Origin: Methanoculleus thermophilus
GTDB lineage: Archaea > Halobacteriota > Methanomicrobia > Methanomicrobiales > Methanoculleaceae
DNA length: 64,000 nucleotides
Direction: 5' to 3'
Assembly (NCBI RefSeq): GCF_001571405.1
Contig: NZ_BCNX01000007.1
Coordinates: 248,001 to 312,000, forward strand
Shown here: piece by piece, positions 27,911 to 36,803 of the stretch
Numbering within the stretch: position 1 is the stretch's first letter
Layout: each line of letters opens with the position of its first letter
Position numbers and translations under genes: made by a program
Notes under the pieces: generated by a model
What the model was told of the DNA's origin: nothing
The model's input: only the letters and a program-made list of their open reading frames with translations
Database searches by the model: none

Positions 27911-29125
27911 TCACCGTGACCGAACCTTTCGTGCCACGCTTCGTCCAAACTCGTAAGCCCGGGCGAGTTCGTCGGCATCCGGGCGGTAGTTCACCTGGAA
28001 CCCGCCTTCGATCACCTCAATCCCGGCAGCCTTCAGGAGCTCGTTCGCTTGGGCAACCGCACCGCCCATACCGCCGTGCGACCCGAACGCGCACCCGATC
28101 TTCTTTGTCCCGAGACGGCCCGGCCGCAGCCCCCGGAGGTAACTCAGGAAACCCGCCACCGTGGGAAGGACCTCGTCCTGGAGCGTCGGGGACCCGATGA
28201 GGACCGCCTTTGAGTCGAGCACCTCGGTGACGACGTCGCTTCGGTGCGTTCCCTCGTAGCGGCCGTCGCGGAGGAGGCAGACCCGGACGTCGACGCCCTC
28301 TGCCATGACGCCCTCGGCTATAGCCTTCGCCATCATGCCCGTCGAGCCGTGCATGGTATCGTAGACGATCGTGACCTTGTCCTTTGAGACGCCACGGCTC
28401 CAGTCGGTATAGGCCTTGAGGATATCGCCGGCATATGTCCGCCAGATGACCCCGTGGCTCGGTGCGATCATCTTGATATCGATCCCGAGAGCGCCGACCT
28501 CGTCGAGTTTCTTCAAGACCTTCGGCGCAAGCGGTATGATCAGGTTCGCAAAGAACTTCTGCGCGTGGGCCAGCGCCACGTCTCTTCCGAGTTCATCGTC
28601 GAACCGGGCGGCACTTGCGACATGTTGGCCGAAGGCATCGTTCGGGAAGAGGATGGCGTCCTCCGCGAGGTAGGTGAACATCGAGTCGGGCCAGTGGAGC
28701 ATCGGCGCCTCAAGGAACGTGAGCGTCTTCCCGCCGAGATCAAGAGTATCCCCGGTCTTCACGACCCGGATGTTCCAGCCGGTCGTATCGTAGTGGCGGG
28801 CGAGACCCTCTTTCGCCCGTTCCGTGCAGTAGATCGGGACATCGGGCATCCGCCGCACGAACTCGGGCAGGGTGCCGGAGTGGTCCATCTCGATGTGGTT
28901 CACGATGATGTAGTCGATCGTAGCGGGGTCGCAGATGGACTTAATGCGGCCGAGGACCTCCTCCTCGAACCCGCCGTAGGCGCCGTCGATCAGCGCAGTC
29001 TTCTCACCCTGAACGAGGTAGGCGTTATAGGTCGTTCCCGGGAGCGTGTATCCATGGTACTCTCTAAGATTCCAGTCGATCGCCCCGACCCAGTGGACAC
29101 CGGGGGCAAGTTCTTTGGCTATCAT
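27911..29125 (-). CDS. fprA: F420H2 oxidase / flavoprotein A
   Basis: 404 residues. The N-terminal beta-lactamase-like diiron domain has the H-x-E-x-D-H set in NHIEMDHSG plus H in MLHWPDS and D in FPNDAFG; the C-terminal part is a flavodoxin domain (YDTMHGSTGMMAKAI). It reduces O2 to water with F420H2 and protects methanogens from oxygen. It is divergent from msvR, the known arrangement for fpaA-type genes. Confidence 0.93.
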   Translation of the reverse strand: MIAKELAPGVHWVGAIDWNLREYHGYTLPGTTYNAYLVQGEKTALIDGAYGGFEEEVLGRIKSICDPATIDYIIVNHIEMDHSGTLPEFVRRMPDVPIYCTERAKEGLARHYDTTGWNIRVVKTGDTLDLGGKTLTFLEAPMLHWPDSMFTYLAEDAILFPNDAFGQHVASAARFDDELGRDVALAHAQKFFANLIIPLAPKVLKKLDEVGALGIDIKMIAPSHGVIWRTYAGDILKAYTDWSRGVSKDKVTIVYDTMHGSTGMMAKAIAEGVMAEGVDVRVCLLRDGRYEGTHRSDVVTEVLDSKAVLIGSPTLQDEVLPTVAGFLSYLRGLRPGRLGTKKIGCAFGSHGGMGGAVAQANELLKAAGIEVIEGGFQVNYRPDADELARAYEFGRSVARKVRSR

Positions 29126-29149
29126 TTTTATCCCTCATATAGTTCTACA

Positions 29150-29190
29150 ATATACGAACGTTCTATTGTATCCGAACATTTGATATATCT
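29150..29190. promoter_or_regulatory. fprA/msvR divergent promoter
   Basis: It contains perfect GAACGTTC (29156-29163) and two CGAA words (29155-29158 and 29173-29176), reminiscent of MsvR boxes (TTCG repeats), although the spacing is 14 nt. A TATA-like GATATATC (29182-29189) lies about 20 nt before the msvR ATG, which suggests a leaderless msvR mRNA. Confidence 0.5.
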
Positions 29191-29208
29191 TCCTTTCGAT
29201 CTTATTCC

Positions 29209-30024
29209 ATGGAAAGTGAGATCACCCGCAGAGGCAAAGCCGGGCGGCCGAGACCGAACCGGGAGATAGATCTCTACTCGACACCCGGAGGAACGCGGGC
29301 TGTCGAAAACCCGGTACGGCGGGCGATTCTTGCGGCACTCAGGGAACGGGAGCATACGTTTGAAGAGATCGTCGATCTAGCCGGGCGGGCCAAATCAACG
29401 ATCTCGGTGCACCTCCGCGACCTTGTCGCGGCGGGCGTGGTCGGGTCCCGGGTCGATCCGGAGGACGCCCGGAGAAAGATCTTCCACCTCACCGGTGGCC
29501 TCGTCGCTAGCGTCTCGCCACAAGATCGTCTGGATGATGAGATCACCGCCTACGCAGGCACGTACCGGCCCGGATCCAGTGACCCCTATACGTTCTACCG
29601 GCTGGCCTTCCGGACGATACGGGTCGCGCTCATGCAGGAGGGAGTCCTCCTCGACCCGCTGCTCACCCGGGCCGGGGAGCGGATAGGAGAGGAACTCTAC
29701 CCGGCGGTTGCCGGCCCCGATACGGAAGCGTTCTGCACCAACATCGCCAGGTTCTGGGAGGAGCATCGCCTTGGCCGAGTCGAAGTCGCGGGAACCGGAC
29801 CGCTCACGCTCCTGGTCTACGACTGCTTCGAGTGCGCCGATCTCCCCGTAACCGGAAAACCCGCATGCGCCTTCGACTCCAGAATCCTCCGTGCGCTCTT
29901 CACCCGCCACTACGGGCGGCCGACGGCGGCGATTGAGACCCGATGCTACGCGATGGGGTTCGACCACTGCCGGTTTGAGGTGGTGCCGGAGGTGACGCAA
30001 GAATTGGAGAATCTGCCCGCATAG
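29209..30024 (+). CDS. msvR: MsvR redox-sensing transcription regulator
   Basis: 271 residues. An ArsR-type winged helix (VRRAILAALREREHTFEEIV, residues 37-100) is followed by a V4R domain with cysteines (DCFECADL, CYAMGFDHC). MsvR is the methanogen-specific V4R regulator that senses oxidation through V4R cysteines and controls fpaA. The divergent fprA supports the name. Confidence 0.88.
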   Translation: MESEITRRGKAGRPRPNREIDLYSTPGGTRAVENPVRRAILAALREREHTFEEIVDLAGRAKSTISVHLRDLVAAGVVGSRVDPEDARRKIFHLTGGLVASVSPQDRLDDEITAYAGTYRPGSSDPYTFYRLAFRTIRVALMQEGVLLDPLLTRAGERIGEELYPAVAGPDTEAFCTNIARFWEEHRLGRVEVAGTGPLTLLVYDCFECADLPVTGKPACAFDSRILRALFTRHYGRPTAAIETRCYAMGFDHCRFEVVPEVTQELENLPA

Positions 30025-30161
30025 AAACGGCCCCATCCCGCCACAATCTCGGCCGCGTTCACGCCGCTACGTCCAGGACTCGATACAGCGTATACACGGC
30101 AACGGGAATGCCGATGACCGTCAGGATAGAATGGAACCGAGAAAAGAGACGGAAAAACCAA

Positions 30162-30232
30162 TGCGATAGCCGGGAATCGAACCCGGGCTAGAGGCTTGGG
30201 AAGCCCCTGTCCTACCGCTAGACTACTATCGC
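30162..30232 (-). tRNA. tRNA-Gly(CCC)
   Basis: A 71-nt cloverleaf: acceptor GCGATAG/CTATCGC, anticodon arm GGGGC/GCCTC with loop TTCCCAA (CCC), T-loop TTCGATT, A73. No CCA is encoded. Confidence 0.93.
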
Positions 30233-30569
30233 TCCGGTATCATTACATGTTAACCGGAGAGATAATAAAGATTCGGCTCCCGCCGCAAGCGGGATGCGAG
30301 CGTGACGGCGGACCCCCTCCCCCCGGGCGACCGGGACACGGCCGCTCGCACGACGGGAGCCGCAAACCGATTCTCCATCCAGGATCCGCGCGCTTTCGAT
30401 ACCCTTAAGATTCCTCCCGGTAAACATGATGCAGCACTTGCATGTGCTGGCTATGGTAAGTCCGACGTGCTCCCGAAAGCACTGCCCTCTCGGGCTTGGG
30501 ATTACAGAGATTAGTCAGTAAAAGACTCTTTTCTGGACTTAACATAGCGTATCTAACGGAGGTGTATGA
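30233..30569. other. Structured intergenic region upstream of rps15
   Basis: No protein gene. It holds nested inverted repeats: CGGCTCCCG/CGGGAGCCG (30274-30282 with 30354-30362) enclosing TGCGAGCG/CGCTCGCA (30295-30302 with 30343-30350). Shorter hairpins follow (CAGCAC/GTGCTG near 30432-30449 and GTGCT/AGCAC near 30467-30481). GGAGGTG before the rps15 ATG is the ribosome-binding site. It may encode a small RNA or a leader. Confidence 0.45.
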
Positions 30570-31028
30570 ATGGCAAGAATGTATGCTCGGCGCCGCGGAA
30601 CCAGCGGTTCCGTCCGACCCTACCGGAAGGAAACTCCCGAGTGGTCCAACACGGATACAGCGGAGATCGAGAAGATCATCATCGATCTTCGCAAAGACGG
30701 CCTCTCGGCCAGCCAGATCGGCCTCGTGCTGCGGGACAGATATGCCGTCCCTGATGTCAAACTCGCCACGGGCAAGCGGATAACGGAGATCCTCCGCGAA
30801 AAAGGTCTCGAATCGGAGATCCCCGAAGATCTCAGAGACCTGATGCGGAAAGCGCTCAGGATGAGGAAACACCTGGCGGAGAACAAAAAAGACAAGCTCA
30901 ACGCGCGCCAGCTCCAGGTCGCGGAGTCCAAGGTGCGCAGACTGGTCAAGTACTACACCAAGTCCGGACGGCTGCCGAAAGACTGGACCTACAGACCGGA
31001 GACTGCTGAGATCCTGCTATCGCGCTGA
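30570..31028 (+). CDS. rps15: 30S ribosomal protein S15
   Basis: 152 residues (MARMYARRRGTSGSVRPYR), the archaeal/eukaryal S13e-type form with an N-terminal extension before the S15 core (LRMRKHLAENKKDKLNARQL). It leads an operon with a DHH nuclease-like gene, pcc1 and rps3ae. Confidence 0.96.
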   Translation: MARMYARRRGTSGSVRPYRKETPEWSNTDTAEIEKIIIDLRKDGLSASQIGLVLRDRYAVPDVKLATGKRITEILREKGLESEIPEDLRDLMRKALRMRKHLAENKKDKLNARQLQVAESKVRRLVKYYTKSGRLPKDWTYRPETAEILLSR

Positions 31029-31034
31029 TGATCC

Positions 31035-32252
31035 ATGTCGCTTGACGTTGCTGTTGCAGAACTCGCCGATCACCTGCTAAAGCAGGAGTTTGTGGAGGTG
31101 CTGGCGCACCACGATGCGGACGGTATAGCCGCCGCGTCCATCCTCTGCCACGCCATGTACCGCAAGGGCATGCAGTTCCGGCTGAGGATCCGCCCGGTCA
31201 TCACCACGGCGGACGTGCCGCGCGACAGCAGCGTACTTCTCTGCGACTTCGGATCAGCACTCCCGGATCTCTCCAGCGACGTGATGGTGGTGGACCACCA
31301 TATGCCCCACTTCGAGGGCGAGTACCACGTCAACCCGCGTCTCGAGGGAATCGACGGCGATCGGAACCTCTCGGCAGCCGGCGCAGCATACCTTGTCGCA
31401 CAGCGCATGGGAGACAACCGCGACCTCGCGGGGCTTGCGCTTCTCGGGATCCTCGGCGACGGTCAGGAGATTGAAGGGCCGAATCGGGAGATCGTGAATG
31501 AAGGCATCGCAAACGGGTTCATCACGCCCAACCGGGGCCTCCGCCTCGCGGGGAGGGGCCTGGTGGAGCAACTCGCGCTCGCCCTCAACCCCTACCTCGA
31601 CGGGCTCTCAGGCACTCCCGAGACCGCCCGCACACTGGTCGCGCAGGTCACAGACGAAGACGACGTTGACTATGAGACCCTCCTCTCCCGGATCGTCCTT
31701 GCAACCGCTCCGCAGGCATCGCTCTCCGCACTCTGCGGGCTCTGGGGTACCACCTACAGCCTCGGGCGGGAAGTGATCGACGAGGCCATGAACCTTGCCG
31801 CCGTCGTCGATGCATGCGGCAAGACGGGATGCGGCGACATCGGCGCATCACTCTGCCTCCGTTCGACCCACGCGCTCCAGGAAGCCTGGGAGATCGCCGT
31901 CCGCTATCGACAGGCGGTCATCTCCAGCATCCAGAGGGCGCGCCGCCTTGACGAGCGTCTTGCTCTCTTTGAGGTGGACGATGGAACGGTGACAAGCGAC
32001 GTCGCGGATGCGCTCGCAAACGACCTCACCCAGAGCGGTCCCGTCTTTGTCATCGGAGAGAGGGAGGGACAGTGCCATATATCAGCGCGCTGCCCTCCGG
32101 GGATCGACCTCGACCTCGAAGCACTGATGCGGAGGCTCGCTGAAGAATGCGGTGGCCAGGGCGGTGGGCATCACCGGAGAGCCGGGGCCAATATCGCTGC
32201 CGATCAGGTAGAGAAGTTTAAGCAGGGTCTCCTGGAGGCGGTGCCCGCATGA
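31035..32252 (+). CDS. DHH-family phosphoesterase, RecJ-like
   Basis: 405 residues. DHH motifs: HHDADG (metal site), DFGS, DHHMPH, LGDGQ; DHHA1 ends GGGHHRRAGANI. Archaeal RecJ-like proteins in this rps15 neighbourhood include the GINS-associated nuclease. It starts 6 nt after rps15 and overlaps pcc1 by 4 nt. Confidence 0.85.
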   Translation: MSLDVAVAELADHLLKQEFVEVLAHHDADGIAAASILCHAMYRKGMQFRLRIRPVITTADVPRDSSVLLCDFGSALPDLSSDVMVVDHHMPHFEGEYHVNPRLEGIDGDRNLSAAGAAYLVAQRMGDNRDLAGLALLGILGDGQEIEGPNREIVNEGIANGFITPNRGLRLAGRGLVEQLALALNPYLDGLSGTPETARTLVAQVTDEDDVDYETLLSRIVLATAPQASLSALCGLWGTTYSLGREVIDEAMNLAAVVDACGKTGCGDIGASLCLRSTHALQEAWEIAVRYRQAVISSIQRARRLDERLALFEVDDGTVTSDVADALANDLTQSGPVFVIGEREGQCHISARCPPGIDLDLEALMRRLAEECGGQGGGHHRRAGANIAADQVEKFKQGLLEAVPA

Positions 32253-32542
32253 TCCGAATCGAAGGTTTCATCGAGACGCCGCACAGGCATCCCCAGTGCG
32301 TCGCAGCAGCGCTCGAGCCCGATAACCTTACCCTGATCAGAACCTACCCGATTGAGGGAGGGGTTCGGGCCGAGATCGATGGAACCAAACTCCGATCGAT
32401 CACCGCCTCGGTGGACGACTACCTCATGAACCTGGCGATAGCGGAGGAGGTATGCACCTGCGCTTCGAAACGGCGGGAGAACCTCGGGAGTGATGATGCT
32501 AACCCATCGGGACTGAGGAGCGAGAAAATCAGAAGGAAGTGA
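32249..32542 (+). CDS. KEOPS complex subunit Pcc1-like
   Basis: 97 residues, with the Pcc1 pattern ALEPDNL and DDYLMNLAIAEEV. Pcc1 is the dimerising subunit of KEOPS, which completes tRNA t6A. Its place between the RecJ-like gene and rps3ae is a conserved archaeal order. The C-terminal tail is basic. Confidence 0.85.
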   Translation: MIRIEGFIETPHRHPQCVAAALEPDNLTLIRTYPIEGGVRAEIDGTKLRSITASVDDYLMNLAIAEEVCTCASKRRENLGSDDANPSGLRSEKIRRK

Positions 32543-32546
32543 TACC

Positions 32547-33140
32547 ATGGCAAAGAAGAAACAGGTTGGAAGAAGAGTTGAAGGCTGGAAGGCCAAGAAG
32601 TGGTACCGTGTCTTTGTGCCCGACAGCTTCGGTAAAGTTGAGATCGGCGATACCATCTCTGCCGATCCCGAGAACATGATCGGCCGGGTTATGACCGCAA
32701 CACTCGGTGAGATTGTGCAGGACTACTCAAAGTCCCACATCAAGATGAAGTTCAAGATCAACAACGTTGCCGGCGATGCCGCATACACCGAGTTCGTCGG
32801 GCATGAAGTGACCCGGGACTACCTCCGGTCGATGGTGAAGCGGCGGGCATCCCGCATTGACACCATCCACCCGATCATCAGCAAGGACGGCAAACTGCTC
32901 CGGGTGACCGTCGTCTGTCTCACCCTCTCGAGGGCCGATCAGAGCCAGGTCCACGCCGTGCGGCAGGCAATCTCGCAGGCCCTCACCGCCCGTGCGGCGG
33001 AGAGCGACTTTGAGACCCTGGTCAAGGATATCGTCTCCGGGGATATGGCCCGCGATATCTTCAAGGTCGCAAAGGAGATTTACCCGATCCGCCGGGTCGA
33101 GATCACCAAGTCCAAACTCGAGCAGATCGCAACTGTATAA
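32547..33140 (+). CDS. rps3ae: 30S ribosomal protein S3Ae
   Basis: 197 residues (MAKKKQVGRRVEGWKAKKWY) of normal length for archaeal S3Ae/S1e. GAAGTGAT lies before the ATG. Last gene of the rps15 operon. Confidence 0.96.
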   Translation: MAKKKQVGRRVEGWKAKKWYRVFVPDSFGKVEIGDTISADPENMIGRVMTATLGEIVQDYSKSHIKMKFKINNVAGDAAYTEFVGHEVTRDYLRSMVKRRASRIDTIHPIISKDGKLLRVTVVCLTLSRADQSQVHAVRQAISQALTARAAESDFETLVKDIVSGDMARDIFKVAKEIYPIRRVEITKSKLEQIATV

Positions 33141-33215
33141 GGGCGGCTGCTCCCCCCATTTTTCTATCCGCACCAACGTTGCTCTTCTCCCCGTCGCGAT
33201 GTTGGATCGATACAA

Positions 33216-33229
33216 AGAGTATATACTCT
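33216..33229. promoter_or_regulatory. Palindrome centred on a TATA box
   Basis: AGAGTATATACTCT is a perfect 14-bp palindrome whose centre is the TATA element of the gene starting at 33274. A dimeric protein bound here would compete with TBP. Confidence 0.5.
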
Positions 33230-33273
33230 ATGACCGGGTATACCCCCGCACAAAGGCGTCCAGGGAGGTGAAG

Positions 33274-33687
33274 ATGGTGACGGTCAAAGAGCAGGCTACA
33301 GAGACGCGGTCAAGTGATCAGGTTATCCCAAACCAGGATCACCCAGAGAAACAGCAGAGGATAGCCCATGGGGTTATCAGAGGAATGCTCGTTCAGTTTT
33401 ACCGGGAGTGGACAACTTTTCGGAGCGGCGCGAGCGGCGGGACCAGCATGCTCGCGGCAAACGCGCTGCTTGACCGGCACTCGCATCAGATCCACGATGC
33501 CGTGTGCGACGTGGAGGCGATCATCGGTGACGATATCGCAGTGGAGATCCGGTGCCTCTCGGCCGATATGATCGAGACGACCAATATCCTCATCATGCTC
33601 GGCTGTGAGGAGGAATGCTACAGGCGCGGGGACGCTCTTGCGAAGAGGTGTCTTGCGCTGCAGAGAATGGTCGATGCGGCCCGGTGA
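33274..33687 (+). CDS. Hypothetical protein, 137 residues
   Basis: ATG 33274 is chosen because GGGAGGTG lies 5 nt upstream (from GGAGG) and a TATA box is at about 33220; the in-frame ATG 33199 lies upstream of that TATA. The product (MVTVKEQATETRSSDQ) has a polar N-terminus, then a helical body with IAHGVIRGMLVQFYREW and ILIMLGCEEECYRRG. No family recognised. Confidence 0.7.
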   Translation: MVTVKEQATETRSSDQVIPNQDHPEKQQRIAHGVIRGMLVQFYREWTTFRSGASGGTSMLAANALLDRHSHQIHDAVCDVEAIIGDDIAVEIRCLSADMIETTNILIMLGCEEECYRRGDALAKRCLALQRMVDAAR

Positions 33688-33746
33688 GCAGTACCATCTC
33701 TGCTCACCGGGAAGAGTAATCAGGTTCGCGATCTCACCTGTTTCCG

Positions 33747-34982
33747 ATGATTGCTCACAAAGTGTTATTTGTGGTGCTGGACGGGGTATCCGACCGTCCC
33801 TGTGATGCGTTGAACGGATTGACGCCGCTTGAGGCTGCAAAGACTCCGGTCCTCGATCGGATCGCAGCCGAAGGGATCTGCGGGATCATGGACTCCGTTG
33901 CCCCGGGGATCCGCCCTGGCTCCGATACCTCTCACCTTGCCCTGCTCGGTTACCCGCCGCAGGAGTACTACACCGGCCGTGGGCCGCTCGAGGCCGAGGG
34001 AACCGGGATCCACATGACCGCCGGGATGATCGGGTTTCGGTGCAACTTCGCCACGGTCGACGAAAACGGCCTCATCACCGACCGCCGGGCAGGGCGGATC
34101 TCCGGGACCGCGCCGCTTGCAGAGGCCATCCGGGAGGAAGTCGACCTCTCGGCGCTTGGCGTCGAGTTCAGGTTCGAGTCGGGTGCCGGCCACCGTGCAG
34201 CCCTCGCCCTTTCAGGAGTTGGGCTCGGGGATAAGGTCTCCTCGAACGACCCAAAGAAGGAGGGGGTGAAACCGCCGGCCGTCAAGCCCTGCACCGATGA
34301 TCCGGCGGATAAGAAGACTGCCGAAGCCTGCAACGAGTTTATCCGGCAGTCATCGAAGGTCCTCTACGACCACCCGCTGAATATCAAACGGATGGAAGAG
34401 GGGCTCCCGCCCGCAAACCTCCTCCTGATCCGGGGCGCCGGAAAGATGGGCAAGTTCCCGCAATTTTCGGAGCGCTATGGTCTTTCCGGGAGCGTCATCT
34501 CCGCCGCGACGCTTATTACCGGGATCGGGAAGGTCGTGGGGCTCGAACATATCCCGGTGCCCGGAACGACCGGGTCGGTCAACTCCGATCTCAACGCCAA
34601 AGTGAAGGCGGCACTCGGTGAGCTTGAACGGAAAGACTTCGTCCTGATGAACATCAAAGGAGCGGACGAGGCCGGTCATGATGGGAAAGGCATCCAGAAA
34701 CGCGACTTCATCGAGGTTATCGATGCAGCACTCGAACCGCTGCTTGATCTCCCAGATACCCTGCTCGTCATCTGCGCCGATCACAGCACACCGTGCTCGA
34801 TAAAGGATCACAGCGCCGATCCCGTGCCGGTCGTCATCAGAGGACCCGGGGTCAGGGTGGATCGGAACACCCGGTTCGATGAGATCTCGTGCGCCGAAGG
34901 AGGCCTCCACCGCATCCGTGGCCTCGATCTCATGCCGATAGTCCTGGATCTAATTAATAAGAGTCATAAGTATGGCGCATGA
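33747..34982 (+). CDS. apgM: Cofactor-independent phosphoglycerate mutase, archaeal type
   Basis: 411 residues with alkaline-phosphatase-superfamily metal motifs: VVLDGVSDRP at the start, DTSHLALLGYPP near residue 60, GADEAGHDGK and CADHSTPCSIKDHSADPVP near the end. It interconverts 3- and 2-phosphoglycerate. First gene of a run with the bactofilin-like and methyltransferase-like genes. Confidence 0.94.
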   Translation: MIAHKVLFVVLDGVSDRPCDALNGLTPLEAAKTPVLDRIAAEGICGIMDSVAPGIRPGSDTSHLALLGYPPQEYYTGRGPLEAEGTGIHMTAGMIGFRCNFATVDENGLITDRRAGRISGTAPLAEAIREEVDLSALGVEFRFESGAGHRAALALSGVGLGDKVSSNDPKKEGVKPPAVKPCTDDPADKKTAEACNEFIRQSSKVLYDHPLNIKRMEEGLPPANLLLIRGAGKMGKFPQFSERYGLSGSVISAATLITGIGKVVGLEHIPVPGTTGSVNSDLNAKVKAALGELERKDFVLMNIKGADEAGHDGKGIQKRDFIEVIDAALEPLLDLPDTLLVICADHSTPCSIKDHSADPVPVVIRGPGVRVDRNTRFDEISCAEGGLHRIRGLDLMPIVLDLINKSHKYGA

Positions 34983-34999
34983 AGATTATACCAGGTTAA

Positions 35000-35839
35000 A
35001 TGGGATCGACCGAAGAGCGCGACTGGATCAGGGCATGCACACTCCCGGATAAGACTGAACTCCAGGAGCGAACGCTCAAGACCGATCGGGATATCGTCAT
35101 CGGTGAGCGGTCGCGGATCGATTACGGTCTTCAGGGCAACGAGGTCGTGGTCTGTGAGTTCTGCAAGATCAACGGCAACATTCTTGCCACCGGCGACGTC
35201 CGGATAGACAACTGGTGCGAGATCGGCGGGGATGTCGTCGTGGAGGGAGACGCCTACCTTGGCGAGGGAGTGAAGATCCAGGGCAAACTCGTCGTCAAAG
35301 GCGACCTCGATATCGGGGATAACGTCCAGATTGAGCGCGGGTTCGAGGCAAAGGGCTGGATATCCATCCGCAACCCCATGCCGGTCATCATCTACATCGT
35401 GATGTACCTGGTGGCCGTCCTCGGGATCGAGAGGGAGGACGAACTCGACTCCGTCCTCCAGAAACTCTTTGGTGAGGAGGAGAACCCCGCCGCCACCCCG
35501 CTGATGATCCCGACCGGTGCCATCCTCGATATGCAGACGTTCTCGGTCCCGGAGAAGATGATCGTCGGATCTGGATGCCGGCTGCACGGAAACATCCGCG
35601 CCGCCTCGATCGCGGTCCGGGAGGAGACGACGATCTTTGGAAGCCTGCATGTGCGGGAGGGCGCGAGCATCGCACGAGGTTCGGTCATTCACGGTGAGAT
35701 CCAGAGCGACGGCGATGTGACTATCGAGCAGGGCGGGCACATCCTCGGAAACATATCCTGCCGGTGCCTCACCCTGCACGAGGATGCCCGTGTGGATGGG
35801 GTCATCCGGGCGCCGGGAGGACTGAAGATTGAGAGGTGA
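35000..35839 (+). CDS. Bactofilin-like polymer-forming protein
   Basis: 279 residues of repeated short beta strands (for example CKINGNILATGDVRIDNW and SIARGSVIHGEIQSDGDVTI) typical of polymer-forming cytoskeletal/bactofilin beta-helices, split by a hydrophobic stretch (PVIIYIVMYLVAVLGI) that may attach it to the membrane. Archaeal versions are uncharacterised. Confidence 0.75.
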   Translation: MGSTEERDWIRACTLPDKTELQERTLKTDRDIVIGERSRIDYGLQGNEVVVCEFCKINGNILATGDVRIDNWCEIGGDVVVEGDAYLGEGVKIQGKLVVKGDLDIGDNVQIERGFEAKGWISIRNPMPVIIYIVMYLVAVLGIEREDELDSVLQKLFGEEENPAATPLMIPTGAILDMQTFSVPEKMIVGSGCRLHGNIRAASIAVREETTIFGSLHVREGASIARGSVIHGEIQSDGDVTIEQGGHILGNISCRCLTLHEDARVDGVIRAPGGLKIER

Positions 35840-35844
35840 GCAGC

Positions 35845-36681
35845 ATGAGGATTGCAGAGATTCTTGAGGTCGACGGGTGCCGGCTGGTTGAACCGTCGTT
35901 TGCGGAACTGACAGAAGACATTTACACGACGTTGCTGCTCCAGGGAAGACCGGACGAGGCCCGGCTTCTCGTGGACGAGAACGAGGATCCCCTTGCGCTC
36001 GCGCTGCACGACGACGGGGGCTGGCAAGCAGCATCGTTCCTCTTTCGGGATCCGACTCTTGCCGCCGTTGAGTGCTTCGAGGCCGTCGGCGGCGATATCT
36101 ACCAGGAGAGCCGGGAGGCGTGGCTCTCGGCGGTCCGCGCGTACTACTGTGCAGAACTTCTGGCAGCCACCACGCCGGCTCTTGAAGACCTGCGTTCCGA
36201 CCGGATAGAGATGATCCGGGATCTTACGAGAGAGGTATGGGGCAATCGCGCCGGAACCCTCTGCCTCGACTGTTGTTGTGGGTCGGGTGTCGGTTCTACG
36301 GCCCTTCAGGCGGAAGGGATACGCACACTCGCCTACGACAACGACCCCGCGCTCCTCGCGCTCGGCCTCTCGAAAGGTCGCCTCGTGCCGGAAGACACCA
36401 TGTGCATCGATGCCCGGGCGGCTTCCCGCTACATTGCACCAGTGCCGCTCGGTGCCGCGTTCATGGCCGGAGAGATCTATACCTACAATACCGACCTCTG
36501 GAAGCCGATCGTCACCGAGCTCCTCTCCCTCACCGATGAAACACTGATCACGCTCGGCACAGAGGCCGAAGCAGCCCGGGTTCGAGAGTGGTGCACCGGG
36601 CAGGGGCGAGAGGTCGAAGTCTTCGAGAACCAGCGGGATCCCATCTACGACCGATGGTGTTGCGTCGCAAGACGAACTTGA
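35845..36681 (+). CDS. SAM-methyltransferase-like protein
   Basis: 278 residues from ATG 35845 (GAGGTGA 5 nt upstream; the GTG at 35836 is part of the ribosome-binding site). A Rossmann motif LCLDCCCGSGVGSTAL at about 140 and an acidic LAYDNDPALLALG resemble class I methyltransferases. The N-terminal 130 residues are family-specific. Substrate unknown. Confidence 0.7.
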   Translation: MRIAEILEVDGCRLVEPSFAELTEDIYTTLLLQGRPDEARLLVDENEDPLALALHDDGGWQAASFLFRDPTLAAVECFEAVGGDIYQESREAWLSAVRAYYCAELLAATTPALEDLRSDRIEMIRDLTREVWGNRAGTLCLDCCCGSGVGSTALQAEGIRTLAYDNDPALLALGLSKGRLVPEDTMCIDARAASRYIAPVPLGAAFMAGEIYTYNTDLWKPIVTELLSLTDETLITLGTEAEAARVREWCTGQGREVEVFENQRDPIYDRWCCVARRT

Positions 36682-36803
36682 TATCGGCAGATAGTCTGGC
36701 CAATATATAAGTCGGAGTATCCCCTACCCTTTTTCCCGCAATTGTGACGCATCAGCCGCGGTCCAGGTTCTGCGGCTTTGATCTTCAATCTGGTGTCATC
36801 TGC

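Noticed and set aside
36738-36752. CAATTGTGA near the MFS gene as another palindrome site
   Set aside because: Only a half-site; the left arm does not match the consensus.
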